A stretch of DNA of 64,000 nucleotides from Johnsonella ignava ATCC 51276 (GCF_000235445.1 NZ_JH378829.1:466806-530805); one strand, 5' to 3'. Positions 1-8,458 are shown, numbered from the stretch's first letter. Notes: generated by a model from the letters alone, not told the origin. Numbers and translations are program-made.

Positions 1-624
1 TTGGTCTTTTAAGTGCGTCATCTCATGCTTAAGTATAAGCTCCGTTTCCAAATCCGAAAGACTATTTTTTGATAAAAATATCCTCGGCTTAACAAACCCT
101 ATTATAAACGGGGAAGGTATCACGGAGTTCATAAACACTCTAAAATCCTTTTTTATGCCCATTTCTTCAATAAGCCTGTTTTTTGTTTCAATGCTTGTGC
201 CGTCAGTTAAGAGTTCACTTAATTTGTCAAGTTTCTTTAAAAAAGCCCTTTCCTTGATTAATTGGTTTATTCCTAAAGCAAATATCCCTATAAACCAGAC
301 TGCAAGCAGAATTAAGAATATAAGACTTCCACCAAAAGAGGTGGCATTGGCAATGGTCTTATCTCTGACAAAAGACAATTCGGATACATCATTGCTTATA
401 ATACTCAGTTTTTCAGTAATTAAAAATCTGCCGACAATATATCCTGTAATTATCAAGAGTGAAAATGAAATATACAGTATAAGACCCTTAAGCAGTTTGT
501 TAAGTTGGCACATACTTAATATCTTTTCAAGATAGTCTTTAATAAACACCATTAAAACAATAACTATGTTTGTAACTATTATCGGTACAAACAGTATAAA
601 TAGAAAATCGCTTGCTATTCCCAC
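1..624 (-). CDS. BlaR1/MecR1-like M56 metalloprotease (C-terminus off the left edge)
   Basis: This is a membrane zinc-protease antirepressor of the BlaR1/MecR1 (peptidase M56) family, which cleaves or inactivates its partner BlaI-type repressor when a signal is sensed. One open frame runs from a GTG at 624 off the window edge. Three hydrophobic spans are visible (about residues 5-26, 44-64 and 98-118), followed by a soluble domain with IPSPFIIGFVKPRIF. The zinc motif HEMTH lies at bases 13-27. The start lies one base from the stop of the repressor gene, so the two are co-transcribed. Any C-terminal sensor domain lies outside the window, so a beta-lactam signal cannot be claimed. Family assignment is firm; the inducer is unknown. 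The GTG start is inferred from tight gene packing. Confidence 0.85.
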   Translation of the reverse strand, partial: MGIASDFLFILFVPIIVTNIVIVLMVFIKDYLEKILSMCQLNKLLKGLILYISFSLLIITGYIVGRFLITEKLSIISNDVSELSFVRDKTIANATSFGGSLIFLILLAVWFIGIFALGINQLIKERAFLKKLDKLSELLTDGTSIETKNRLIEEMGIKKDFRVFMNSVIPSPFIIGFVKPRIFLSKNSLSDLETELILKHEMTHLKDQ

Positions 625-625
625 A

Positions 626-1039
626 TCATTTGTCGTCGTCCAAAGCATTTTCAAAGTCCTTTAATAAATTGTTGATTTTATCAAGCTGCTCCTCGCTCAA
701 TGTATCTTTTCCGTAAAAGGCGGCTATCAGATATTCAAAGGAGCCTTTGCCTGTCGCCTTTTTTATCTGCTGTCTTAACAATGCCCTTTCGTATTCAAGT
801 TCGGATATTAAAACAGTGTATATATGATGCCAGCCTGCTTGTTTTTTTCCCAAATATCCCTTTTCGGAAACACTGAATAAAATTCCGCTTACGCTTCCTC
901 TCGGCATTTTAGCTTCCTCATAAATCTCACTGCTTGATATCTCGCCTGAATGTGTCCATATAAATTTCTTCATAAAATCATATTCTTTGGGCGTTAAATT
1001 CTTCATTCCGCCTAAGTATTCCAAGAAACCGCTCCCCAT
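626..1039 (-). CDS. BlaI/MecI/CopY-family winged-helix repressor
   Basis: This DNA-binding repressor should dimerise on an operator and be inactivated by the M56 protease encoded just downstream. At 137 residues it has the usual BlaI length. The N-terminal half reads as a winged helix (LTPKEYDFMKKFIW, then a helix followed by RGSVSGILFSVSEKGYL). The C-terminal part (QLDKINNLLKDFENAL) is the helical dimerisation region. I chose the ATG at 1039 rather than an upstream in-frame start because an AAAAGGAGGGG ribosome site sits just before it. The gene has its own strong promoter with a near-palindrome immediately after the -10, suggesting autorepression. It could regulate a target other than beta-lactamase, as no such gene is visible here. 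Confidence 0.88.
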   Translation of the reverse strand: MGSGFLEYLGGMKNLTPKEYDFMKKFIWTHSGEISSSEIYEEAKMPRGSVSGILFSVSEKGYLGKKQAGWHHIYTVLISELEYERALLRQQIKKATGKGSFEYLIAAFYGKDTLSEEQLDKINNLLKDFENALDDDK

Positions 1040-1072
1040 AAAAGCCCCTCCTTTTGCTTTTGATAATATTTT

Positions 1073-1086
1073 TGTTGGTACAAACA
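1073..1086. promoter_or_regulatory. Probable BlaI-type operator
   Basis: A 14-bp near-perfect inverted repeat, TGTTGGTACAAACA, with one mismatched pair, lies one base downstream of the -10 of the repressor promoter. Position and symmetry fit an autoregulatory site for the BlaI-like protein, which typically recognises short TACA/TGTA dyads. Binding itself is inferred. Confidence 0.55.
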
Positions 1087-1087
1087 C

Positions 1088-1116
1088 ATTATATATTATA
1101 ATGCTATAAAAGTCAA
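1088..1116 (-). promoter_or_regulatory. Promoter of the blaI-blaR pair
   Basis: On the minus strand TTGACT (1111-1116) and TATAAT (1088-1093) are separated by exactly 17 bases, a near-consensus sigma-A promoter about 50 bases ahead of the repressor start. Confidence 0.75.
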
Positions 1117-1252
1117 TAAAAACAATATGATATAAAAACTGTTATAAGACGCACGGCATTGTTTGCCATATGTTATATATCTGTGTTAAGCTGTAAAAAT
1201 ATAGAATATTAAGATTATAACTATTAGTATTTTTATATTTAATATAACTTTG

Positions 1253-1265
1253 TTAGTCTGACTAA
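1253..1265. promoter_or_regulatory. Orphan 13-bp palindrome TTAGTCTGACTAA
   Basis: This is a perfect dyad with six-base arms and a single central base, located between the blaI promoter and the decayed methyltransferase strip. It resembles a dimeric-regulator operator, but no intact gene starts next to it. It may be left from a deleted gene. The rest of 1117-1297 shows nothing recognisable. Confidence 0.35.
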
Positions 1266-1297
1266 TCCATGAGTAATAATAATATATTAGATTTTAT

Positions 1298-1369
1298 CTA
1301 TAAATTTTTAACCACCACCCAGTTATTCTCCTTAACCAACATCAGCTCATACTGAAATACCTGTATCAT
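1298..1369 (-). pseudogene. Short C-terminal fragment of an unidentified protein
   Basis: A 23-codon open stretch ending in ELMLVKENNWVVVKNL and a TAG stop lies immediately after, and in a different frame from, the methyltransferase relic. It reads like the tail of another protein joined at a deletion scar. No function can be assigned. Confidence 0.25.
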
Positions 1370-1653
1370 CTTTGTGTCCTCATCATCCTGTCGCCTATAA
1401 GTGAGAGGTTTTGACAGGGGGAACCGAAAGCTATAATATCCACGGGCTCCGTTTTTCTTACATCTATCTTTTTTATATCCCCTAAATGCTTCATCTTTGG
1501 AAAGTGTCTTTTTGTAACGGCTATGGCATTTTTATCTATCTCACTTGCACATACAGGCTCTATCCCGAAGTGTGAGGCGGCAAGAGGAAATATCCCTATT
1601 CCGTCAAAAAGACTTCCAAGTGTTATTGTTTTATTTTCTATATTTACATCTCC
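1366..1653 (-). pseudogene. Relic of a C5-cytosine DNA methyltransferase (N-terminal part)
   Basis: About 95 codons of one frame match the start of a DNA (cytosine-5) methyltransferase. The SAM-binding motif I reads TLGSLFDGIGIFPLAA, the following acidic motif reads CASEIDKNAIA, and the catalytic PCQ motif IV is present in IIAFGSPCQNLSLIGDR. The frame then hits a TGA. Everything beyond motif IV (motifs VI-X and the target-recognition domain) is missing. At the 5' end an AAGGAG site is followed by ATG and an immediate TAA, so even the start is broken. The protein cannot be active. It is most simply the remnant of a restriction-modification or phage-type methylase lost by deletion. Confidence 0.8.
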
Positions 1654-2004
1654 TTAAATTTCTTTATAATGATGGTAGTAATAAAAAAAGAGATGACAGT
1701 TTGTTAGCTGAAATCTCTTTTGGTTGATACCTATTAAATTTTTTAGTTTTCCACAAAAGCTTTTATATCTGTATATCAAGGCTCTGATTAAAGTAGTAAA
1801 AAAGTAGTATTTTCAGGGTAAAAACTTGTGGCAAAGCCCTTTAATTAAGGGTTTGGAGGGAATATGGGGATTATTTATTATAAATAAAACCGGAAAAATC
1901 TCATAAAATATATTATACAAAGCTTTAATACAGCCTGATATATTATGAAATTCACCCGGTATTTATACTATTCAGTATTTATTTACAGTATTTATTTACA
2001 GTAT
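1654..2004. other. Non-coding strip with inverted repeats
   Basis: No credible gene is present in these 351 bases. They contain a hairpin at 1686-1721 (AAAAGAGAT pairing with ATCTCTTTT, with an inner CAG/CTG pair), a near-palindrome at 1834-1854 (AAGCCCT/AGGGTTT around TTAATTA), and the start of a 13-bp tandem repeat. With the methyltransferase relic it looks like degraded accessory DNA. Confidence 0.5.
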
Positions 2005-2011
2005 TTATTTA
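1973..2011. repeat. Three tandem copies of CAGTATTTATTTA
   Basis: Three perfect head-to-tail 13-bp units (1973-1985, 1986-1998, 1999-2011) are followed by a partial fourth CAGT. The third copy supplies the stop codon and the last codon of the aminotransferase, so copy-number change would leave the protein intact but alter its 3' flank. Confidence 0.9.
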
Positions 2012-3288
2012 CAGTTTTTAATCAGTTTCCTTACACTCACAAGCTTTATACACAGACATAAAAGCTCCGATGCAGCCTTAAGTTCATCAATACCCGGATA
2101 TGAAGGAGCTATCCTTATATTTGAGTCTTCAGGATCAATGCCGTCAGGAAATGTTGCTCCTGCAGGTGTCAATACAACTCCGGCATCTTTACAGTATGCG
2201 ACAACTTCCTTTGCACATCCCTCCATAGTATTAAGTGATATAAAATATCCGCCTCTAGGCTTTGTCCAGCTTGCCGTATCTGTACCTGAAAGCTCTTTTT
2301 CAAATGTAGCGGTAACCATCTCAAATTTAGGTCTTAAAATCAAAGCATGTTTTTTCATATGGGCACGGATACCCTCTATATCCTTAAAAAATCTTGTATG
2401 CCTAAGCTGATTCATCTTGTCATGACCTATGGTTTGAAAAAATAACTGTTTTTTAATCTCCTCAATATTCTTCTTTGAGGCAGCCATTGCGGCTAATCCC
2501 CCTCCTGTAAAACTTATCTTTGATGTTGAGGCGAATTTATACACCATGTCCGGATTTCCCGCCTTACTGCATTCTCTTAAGATATCGGTAAGTTCTTCAT
2601 AATCATCGTATAAATTATGTACACCGTAGGCGTTATCCCAATATATCCTGAAATCTTTCGCCCTGGGCTTCAGTGCAGCCATTCTTTTTACAGTTTTGTC
2701 AGAATATATCGTACCGTCAGGATTTGAATATTTGGGTACGCACCACATTCCTTTTATACTTTCATCCTCAGCTACAAGCTTTTCAATCATATCCATATCA
2801 GGACCGTCTTTAAGCATCGGAACATTTACATACCCTATGCCGAAATGCCTGAGTATGGAAAAATGTCTGTCATATCCGGGAACAATACATATAAACTTAA
2901 CTTCTTTAAGATCTTTCCAAGGTGTCATACCAAAGATGCCATGAGTATATGAACGTGATACGGTATCGTACATTATATTAAGGCTTGAATTTCCATAAAT
3001 TATTACTTCATCCGGAGATGAATCAAGTATGCCCGACATAAGCTCCCTTGCTTCCCTGATTCCTTCTAAACAACCGTAATTTCGGCAGTCAAAGCCATCT
3101 TCACTATTTAATATTGATTTTGAATTAAAGACATCAAGCATCCCCATACACAGGTCGAGCTGATCCGGTCCCGGCTTTCCTCTGCTCATATCAAGCTTAA
3201 GATTCTTATCCTTAAAACTTATATACTGCTTTTCAAACTTTTCTTCAAGCTTAATAAGTTCCTCTTTTGAAAGTGTTTTATATGACAT
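2005..3288 (-). CDS. PLP-dependent aspartate-type aminotransferase (PF12897-like)
   Basis: This is a fold-type I aminotransferase of 427 residues, related to the aspartate aminotransferase subgroup described in actinobacteria (PF12897). The subgroup signature LDMSRGKPGPDQLDL occurs near residue 35. The cofactor region around residue 253 reads FASTSKISFTGGGLAAM, its lysine being the Schiff-base residue. YWDNAYGVHNLY supplies the expected Asp/Tyr cofactor contacts, and SNIRIAPSYP carries the substrate-carboxylate arginine. It is probably cytosolic and interconverts aspartate and glutamate with their oxoacids. The start is supported by AGGAGGAAAT directly before ATG. The gene stands alone. Exact amino-acid preference cannot be read from sequence. 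Confidence 0.85.
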   Translation of the reverse strand: MSYKTLSKEELIKLEEKFEKQYISFKDKNLKLDMSRGKPGPDQLDLCMGMLDVFNSKSILNSEDGFDCRNYGCLEGIREARELMSGILDSSPDEVIIYGNSSLNIMYDTVSRSYTHGIFGMTPWKDLKEVKFICIVPGYDRHFSILRHFGIGYVNVPMLKDGPDMDMIEKLVAEDESIKGMWCVPKYSNPDGTIYSDKTVKRMAALKPRAKDFRIYWDNAYGVHNLYDDYEELTDILRECSKAGNPDMVYKFASTSKISFTGGGLAAMAASKKNIEEIKKQLFFQTIGHDKMNQLRHTRFFKDIEGIRAHMKKHALILRPKFEMVTATFEKELSGTDTASWTKPRGGYFISLNTMEGCAKEVVAYCKDAGVVLTPAGATFPDGIDPEDSNIRIAPSYPGIDELKAASELLCLCIKLVSVRKLIKNCK

Positions 3289-3426
3289 ATTTCCTCCTGA
3301 TATTTTTATACATTTATAAATCTTTTATAAGCAAATAATATGAACTTATATACGAAAAACATCCGTCAGGCTTTATAGTATATAAATTACAAATCTGCAC
3401 TTTAATGAATTATGAATTTTCTCCGA

Positions 3427-3699
3427 CTATCTCTGGCTCTGGATTATATCCAGCTTTGCTTTAAGTTCGTCAATCCTTTGATCCGACTCCTTTATCTTTT
3501 GAAGCTGTTCTACAATTATATCATTATCACGAAGAACATCATGTAAAGCAACGTATTGTCCTATAATCAGAAGATAAGACTTTATAGTCCTTTCTTCAGA
3601 TTTTATCTCCATCTTAAGCTTGTTTACATCAACCACTTCACGACCTTTATCCACAGCCATCTGCGTAAGTATGCCAACCTTGTCTATAATACCTGCCAT
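3427..3699 (-). CDS. Small coiled-coil protein of unknown function
   Basis: I do not recognise a named family. The 90-residue product has no signal peptide or membrane segment. It is largely helical and charged, with heptad-like stretches (KLKMEIKSEERTIKSYLLIIG and VEQLQKIKESDQRIDELKAKL), so a coiled-coil dimer is likely. A strong AAAGGAGG ribosome site precedes the ATG, and a TTGACA promoter lies upstream, so it is a real single-gene unit. Confidence 0.7.
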   Translation of the reverse strand: MAGIIDKVGILTQMAVDKGREVVDVNKLKMEIKSEERTIKSYLLIIGQYVALHDVLRDNDIIVEQLQKIKESDQRIDELKAKLDIIQSQR

Positions 3700-3739
3700 A
3701 GTGCAGCCTCCTTTTATAAATTAAATCATGATAAAACAT

Positions 3740-3769
3740 ATGTTAATATATTTTGTTATATCATGTCAA
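3740..3769 (-). promoter_or_regulatory. Promoter of the small coiled-coil gene
   Basis: Minus-strand TTGACA (3764-3769) and TAACAT (3740-3745) are separated by 18 bases, about 40 bases before the start codon. Confidence 0.5.
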
Positions 3770-3885
3770 TATAAATCTTGTCGAAGTGCTGTCATTTAAG
3801 TACATTCAATAGTATTTACTACTCACCTTTATTTTCATTATAATTATAAACCTTAAAATATATCCAGCCCAGAAATGTAAGCATC

Positions 3886-3924
3886 AAAAAAGCCGCTCAA
3901 ACCTTCCGGTTCATGCGACTTTTC
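3886..3924 (-). terminator. Rho-independent terminator after the acyl-CoA dehydrogenase
   Basis: In minus-strand sense, AAGTCGC pairs with GCGGCTT, with an inner AACC-GGAA-GGTT tetraloop hairpin, and is followed by six T. It lies about 70 bases after the dehydrogenase stop. Confidence 0.8.
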
Positions 3925-3997
3925 CGATTTCAAATTATATAGCAAATATCTAAATGAGTTAACGCTCAAAATACTGTACTTTACTTAAAGGCTGCAA

Positions 3998-5140
3998 CTA
4001 TCTTCTGCTGTTGAGCATATTTGAAGCTACAACTATCCTCTGTATTTCATTAGTACCTTCGAATATCTGGAATATTTTAGCATCCCTTAAAAATTTCTCA
4101 ACCGGATATTCTCTTGAATAACCATAACCTCCAAATATCTGTATAGCATCACTTGCTACTTCCATAGCTATATCGGAAGCGTAGCATTTTGCAATTGCCG
4201 ATTCCATACTGAACGGCAGCCCCATATCCATCTTTGTAAGAGAATGTACCGTCATCTGTCTTGCAGTTTCCACCTTTATCTCCATATCGGCTATTTTAAA
4301 CTGTATTGCCTGATTTTTGATTATAGGTTTCCCAAACTGTACTCTCTGATTTGCATAATTTATAGCTTCTTCCATAGCTCTCTGAGCAATTCCTGTTGCA
4401 ATACATCCCATCCACGTTCTAGCCTGATCAAGTGTCTGCATTGCAATTTTAAATCCTTTTCCTTCCTCACCTATAAGGTTTTCAGCCGGTATCCTGCAGT
4501 CCTCAAGTACAACATCACATGTGTTTGAACATCTTATTCCCATCTTGTCCTCATCCTTGCCGATGCTTAATCCCGGGGTTCCCTTTTCAACAAGAAACAT
4601 TGATATGCCCTTTATGCCCGCTTCTTTATCGGTCATTGCAGTAATACAGTACACATCCGCAACTCCGCCGTTGGTTATAAAACATTTCCTGCCGTTCAAA
4701 ACATAGCCGTCTTTATCTTTCACGGCAACCGTCCTGCCTGAACCTGCATCAGAGCCCGCTCCCGGCTCTGTAAGTGCAAATGCTGAAAAGCCTCCTTCCA
4801 TTACTATATTGCACACCTTTTCTTTCTGCTTTTCACTTCCTGCAATAAGAACCGGCTTCATACCAAGTCCGCTTGCTGAGATAGTTACTGCAAATCCCGC
4901 ATCTGCCTTTGCCATTTCTTCCATAAGTGCAGCAATATCAACCCTTGAAAGACCTAAACCGCCATATTTTTCAGGAACCTCAAGTGCAGTGTACCCAAGC
5001 TCTGCCGCCTTTTTATAAATTTCCGCCGGCCACTCACCGCTTTTATCAAATTCCCTCGACTGTTCTCTTACCTCTTTATCGCAAAATTTTTTAATATCCT
5101 CCAACAAATCCTTTGCATCTTCTGAAATTATGTAAGCCAT
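3998..5140 (-). CDS. Acyl-CoA dehydrogenase (short-chain/butyryl type)
   Basis: This FAD enzyme oxidises acyl-CoA to 2-enoyl-CoA, or runs in reverse with an electron-transfer flavoprotein. At 380 residues it is full length for the family. Visible landmarks are the FAD/substrate loop FALTEPGAGSDAG, the middle-domain KCFITNGGVADVYC, the C-terminal GGYGYSREYPVEKFLRDAKI, and IFEGTNEIQRIVV, whose Glu is the usual catalytic base. Butyryl-CoA dehydrogenases of clostridia look like this. However, the usual crt, thl, hbd and etfBA partners are absent here, so the physiological substrate is uncertain. The start follows an AGGAGGAAC ribosome site. A terminator follows the gene, making it monocistronic. 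Confidence 0.9.
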   Translation of the reverse strand: MAYIISEDAKDLLEDIKKFCDKEVREQSREFDKSGEWPAEIYKKAAELGYTALEVPEKYGGLGLSRVDIAALMEEMAKADAGFAVTISASGLGMKPVLIAGSEKQKEKVCNIVMEGGFSAFALTEPGAGSDAGSGRTVAVKDKDGYVLNGRKCFITNGGVADVYCITAMTDKEAGIKGISMFLVEKGTPGLSIGKDEDKMGIRCSNTCDVVLEDCRIPAENLIGEEGKGFKIAMQTLDQARTWMGCIATGIAQRAMEEAINYANQRVQFGKPIIKNQAIQFKIADMEIKVETARQMTVHSLTKMDMGLPFSMESAIAKCYASDIAMEVASDAIQIFGGYGYSREYPVEKFLRDAKIFQIFEGTNEIQRIVVASNMLNSRR

Positions 5141-5321
5141 TACAGTTCCTCCTTATAATATTGTTGTTTTAACATAATTTTATATTTATTTAAATTGCTT
5201 TTTCATATATGGAAAAATACCAAAAACTTATTATAGATAAAAATTTATCTACTACTGTAGTTAGATTATCTCACAATTTTTATGTTTTGTAAATACTTTC
5301 GTAAACACACTCTATACTAAA

Positions 5322-6812
5322 TTATTTAAGCTTAAGGCTGTTTTTCCATGTGGTATTTTCCACTTCACTCGGCTTAAGCTCATAAATATTTGCATTATCC
5401 GATGCAATAAGACGATACACCCCGTCTTTCTCATCATATTTCCATCTGCCGTCAAGAACTATCTTTCCCTGTGCAACAGTCAGACTCCACTCAGCCCTGC
5501 TTTGATCGGCATGTTCATTTACGTATTTTACATCACCTTCCATAAGGTTTGATACAAAATTCCCTTCTCTGATTACATTAGTAGTTTCAGAATCATGCTT
5601 AGGGTAGGCAAAACCTGCAGTACCCTGACCGTCAAGCAGCCCGTCCTTCCAATTTCCGAAAGCATAGTCATATCTGTATGAATCGGCAGTATATGCCTTT
5701 ATAGCGGTTGCATTTCCATTTGGAACACCGTTTTCAAAATCACCGAAAAATGCAGTGTTGCTGTTTTTTAAAACCAGTCCGCTTGCATTTTCATTTTCAA
5801 GCTTTTTAAACTTATCACCATCAAATACATATAGCTCCTTATTAAGCTTATCATTTAAAAGATGCTCAATCGTCTGTGTATTTTCAATTATAAATGAAGC
5901 CGCACCGTCTCTGTCGCCTTCTTCAAAAAATCTGTAAATCCTTTTAGCTGCCAATAATTCATCTCTGCTTATAGTATCTTCAAGACTTTGTGTACTCTGT
6001 GTATTTTGTTTGTTTTCTTCAGCCTCATTTAAAGGCTGAGCGATTATCCCTTCAAGAAACTTTGTACTTTCCTGTACCGGATCCGAAGATTCCAAACCGT
6101 TTTCATAAGCGGCACTTGAAGAATTAAGGTCTGCTTTATTATCTCCACTTTCAGAGGCTTTACTTCCTGTAAAAGCAAAGGTTTCAGCTACACTTGAATC
6201 ATCTGATGCGGCGGTATTGTCAGCTGTCTGTGTACTTTTCAGTGCAGCTTTACGGGCTGTATTTTTATTTATATTTGCAAACACTATAAGTAAAATTACA
6301 ACTAAAGGTACTACTGCACTATACAGCGGATTTATTCCCATATCTTCAAGATTTTCCTTTAAATTTGAAAATAAATTAAAAAATAAATCTAAAACTGCTG
6401 CTGCCGAATTTTTAACAACTGTTTTAATATCGACTTTTTTATAGCTTTTTTTGCTTTTTCGTCCATCGCCGCCATATATATCTATACCGTATTCATCACC
6501 TATATATCCTCGTGCATCATTATATGCCATGTCGTCATATATGGTATTATCATACGGATTTGTATCATATATTGTCCCGTCATATACATTGCCGTCATAT
6601 GGCATACCGTTATATATATCACCATTATACCCGGGCATATCATATATTTGAGCATTTATTTTTTTACGGGCATTTAAAGCTCTGCTTTTTCCCGCACCGC
6701 CACCCTTTTTTCTGCTCCTTTTTCTTCCGGGTTTAGCGGCAATATTTATATTATTATTTCTAATATATGCCTTCTGCTTTTTTCTCCTGCTTCTCCTGCT
6801 TTTTCTTGCCAT
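5322..6812 (-). CDS. MORN-repeat membrane protein with Tyr/Asp-rich N-terminal region
   Basis: No named function. The 496-residue protein begins with a strongly basic tail (KSRRSRRKKQK). A low-complexity stretch follows with the recurring unit Y-[DN]-x-x-[IVP]-Y-[DN]-[DG] (about residues 55-105). One membrane span sits near residues 165-185 (SAVVPLVVILLIVFANI). After a Ser/Asp/Gln-rich linker, the C-terminal part carries MORN-like repeats (GDFENGVPNGNATAIK, FGNWKDGLLDGQGTAGF, EGNFVSNLMEGDVKY). The basic start and single span suggest an N-in, C-out topology. I placed the start at 6812, six codons inside the longest frame, because AGGAG lies eight bases before it. MORN repeats usually mediate membrane or protein contacts. 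Confidence 0.75.
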   Translation of the reverse strand: MARKSRRSRRKKQKAYIRNNNINIAAKPGRKRSRKKGGGAGKSRALNARKKINAQIYDMPGYNGDIYNGMPYDGNVYDGTIYDTNPYDNTIYDDMAYNDARGYIGDEYGIDIYGGDGRKSKKSYKKVDIKTVVKNSAAAVLDLFFNLFSNLKENLEDMGINPLYSAVVPLVVILLIVFANINKNTARKAALKSTQTADNTAASDDSSVAETFAFTGSKASESGDNKADLNSSSAAYENGLESSDPVQESTKFLEGIIAQPLNEAEENKQNTQSTQSLEDTISRDELLAAKRIYRFFEEGDRDGAASFIIENTQTIEHLLNDKLNKELYVFDGDKFKKLENENASGLVLKNSNTAFFGDFENGVPNGNATAIKAYTADSYRYDYAFGNWKDGLLDGQGTAGFAYPKHDSETTNVIREGNFVSNLMEGDVKYVNEHADQSRAEWSLTVAQGKIVLDGRWKYDEKDGVYRLIASDNANIYELKPSEVENTTWKNSLKLK

Positions 6813-6877
6813 GTAAATTCTCCTATGCAATTATGAGTATAGTGTATGGCAGAGTATTTATTTATATAATATTGCTC

Positions 6878-8386
6878 TTAAAGCCATACTTCCTTAAGAA
6901 GTAGCAATCCTTTCCTTATATCCTTTATACTTAAAGGTGCATAACCGAGTATAACCGTTTTATCTATTCTTTTTTTTATAAAATCATCTGTATCAAAATC
7001 TCCCGAATTAAAATCATTCATATATAAATCATCTATAAAAAAATCATCTATCGGATAAACCTTTACTCCCTTTTGAGCGGCAAGCTCAGCCAGATATTGT
7101 GCCGATTTTCCGGTTTTGCTTTTTAGTATAAGATGATGACCTGCATTTGAACCTATTATATCAAATTTTTCTAAAAACGGTTTTAACTCATCTATAAATA
7201 TATCATGCTTTGATTTATAAATCTTTCTCATCCGGTTCAGATGCCTCTCAAAATGACCATCGGCTATAAAATTATACAGTATATTCTGGAAAGGTCTTGG
7301 AACCGTACATGACAAAAATCCAGCCTGCCTCTCATATGCTTCCATAAGCCTCTCAGGAAGAAGCATAAAACTTACTCTTATAGCCGGTGCTATGGCTTTT
7401 GAAAATGTTCCTATGTAAATTACATTATCTGCACCTCCCATTCCCTGCATTGCAGGTATGGGTCTGCCCTTATAACGGAATTCACTGTCATAATCATCTT
7501 CTATAATATATCTTTTTTTATCTTCAACAGCCCAGTTTATAATTTCACTTCGCCTTGAAGCCGACATTACTATACCGGTAGGGTACTGGTGAGACGGCAT
7601 GGTATATACTATATCCGCACAGCTTTTTTTTAAGTCCGAAGTTTTTACTCCCGACTCATCCATACTTATAGCACTTATATCCCATCCCATACTCTTAAGA
7701 ACACGGTATGCCTGTTTATATGTAGGATTTTCAATTGCTATACGGCGTTTACCCAATATAATTCCAAGTACAAGCATAAGGTACTCATTTCCGGCACCTA
7801 TTATAACCCTGTCCGCACTTGCTTCCACAGCTCTTGCATGGTGCAGATAGCTTGCTATCGCTTCTCTGAGTGCCAACTCGCCCTTATGGTCCCCTGATGA
7901 AAACATACTTGTATTGTCGTCTGCAAATGTATCCCTTGAAAGCTTCCTCCATACGGTATATGGAAATGCGGAAAAATCAATACCTCTTGGTGAAAAATCA
8001 ATTATATTTTTTTTAGTGCTTTCTTTATCTTTGCCGCCTATAATATTATTATAAGAAAAAGTCTTTTCTTTAAAAATTGTATGAACTTTTTCGTAATTTT
8101 CATTTCCTTTTAAGCTCTCAGACTGCTCAAGGTTATAAAGTTCCTCAATCTTTGATATAAAATAGCCCCTTGAAGCACAGGCCTCCACATAGCCTTCGGC
8201 TTCAAGCTGGGCATAGGCAAGTTGTACTGTAGAACGGCTTATTTTAAGATCGGACGACAGTTTTCTGGTTGACGGAAGTTTTTCACAAGTGCGGAGATTT
8301 CCGCTCTTTATCTCATTTTTAATATACTCATATATTTGCTCATAAATAGGTTTTTTACTGCTTTTAAGTGGTATTATAAGTTCCAT
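6878..8386 (-). CDS. MocR/PdxR-type GntR regulator with aminotransferase domain
   Basis: This transcription factor fuses an N-terminal GntR winged helix to a fold-type I aminotransferase-like sensor domain that normally binds PLP. The helix region reads GNLRTCEKLPSTRKLSSDL and STVQLAYAQLEAEGYV (residues about 30-70). The sensor domain carries IIEDDYDSEFRYKG and the cofactor lysine in IGTFSKAIAPAIRVSFM. Length (502) is usual for the family. Many members control vitamin B6 or GABA genes next door, but neither pdxST nor gab genes are present, so its target is unknown. No strong ribosome site precedes the ATG. An acidic Asp/Phe-rich insert (about residues 450-470, DDFFIDDLYMNDFNSGDF) is unusual. 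Confidence 0.88.
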   Translation of the reverse strand: MELIIPLKSSKKPIYEQIYEYIKNEIKSGNLRTCEKLPSTRKLSSDLKISRSTVQLAYAQLEAEGYVEACASRGYFISKIEELYNLEQSESLKGNENYEKVHTIFKEKTFSYNNIIGGKDKESTKKNIIDFSPRGIDFSAFPYTVWRKLSRDTFADDNTSMFSSGDHKGELALREAIASYLHHARAVEASADRVIIGAGNEYLMLVLGIILGKRRIAIENPTYKQAYRVLKSMGWDISAISMDESGVKTSDLKKSCADIVYTMPSHQYPTGIVMSASRRSEIINWAVEDKKRYIIEDDYDSEFRYKGRPIPAMQGMGGADNVIYIGTFSKAIAPAIRVSFMLLPERLMEAYERQAGFLSCTVPRPFQNILYNFIADGHFERHLNRMRKIYKSKHDIFIDELKPFLEKFDIIGSNAGHHLILKSKTGKSAQYLAELAAQKGVKVYPIDDFFIDDLYMNDFNSGDFDTDDFIKKRIDKTVILGYAPLSIKDIRKGLLLLKEVWL

Positions 8387-8458
8387 ATATAATTAATGCT
8401 CTTATATATCTTTTATTTTTCAAATAAGCTTTAAGCATTTTTGTATTTTGTTCCTGTT

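Noticed and set aside
155..535. Plus-strand open frame of 126 codons
   Set aside because: It lies antisense to the M56 protease, whose minus frame carries HEMTH and proper membrane spans.
1366..1653. Functional anti-phage methylase or restriction system
   Set aside because: The methyltransferase lacks everything after motif IV and has no partner gene in the window.
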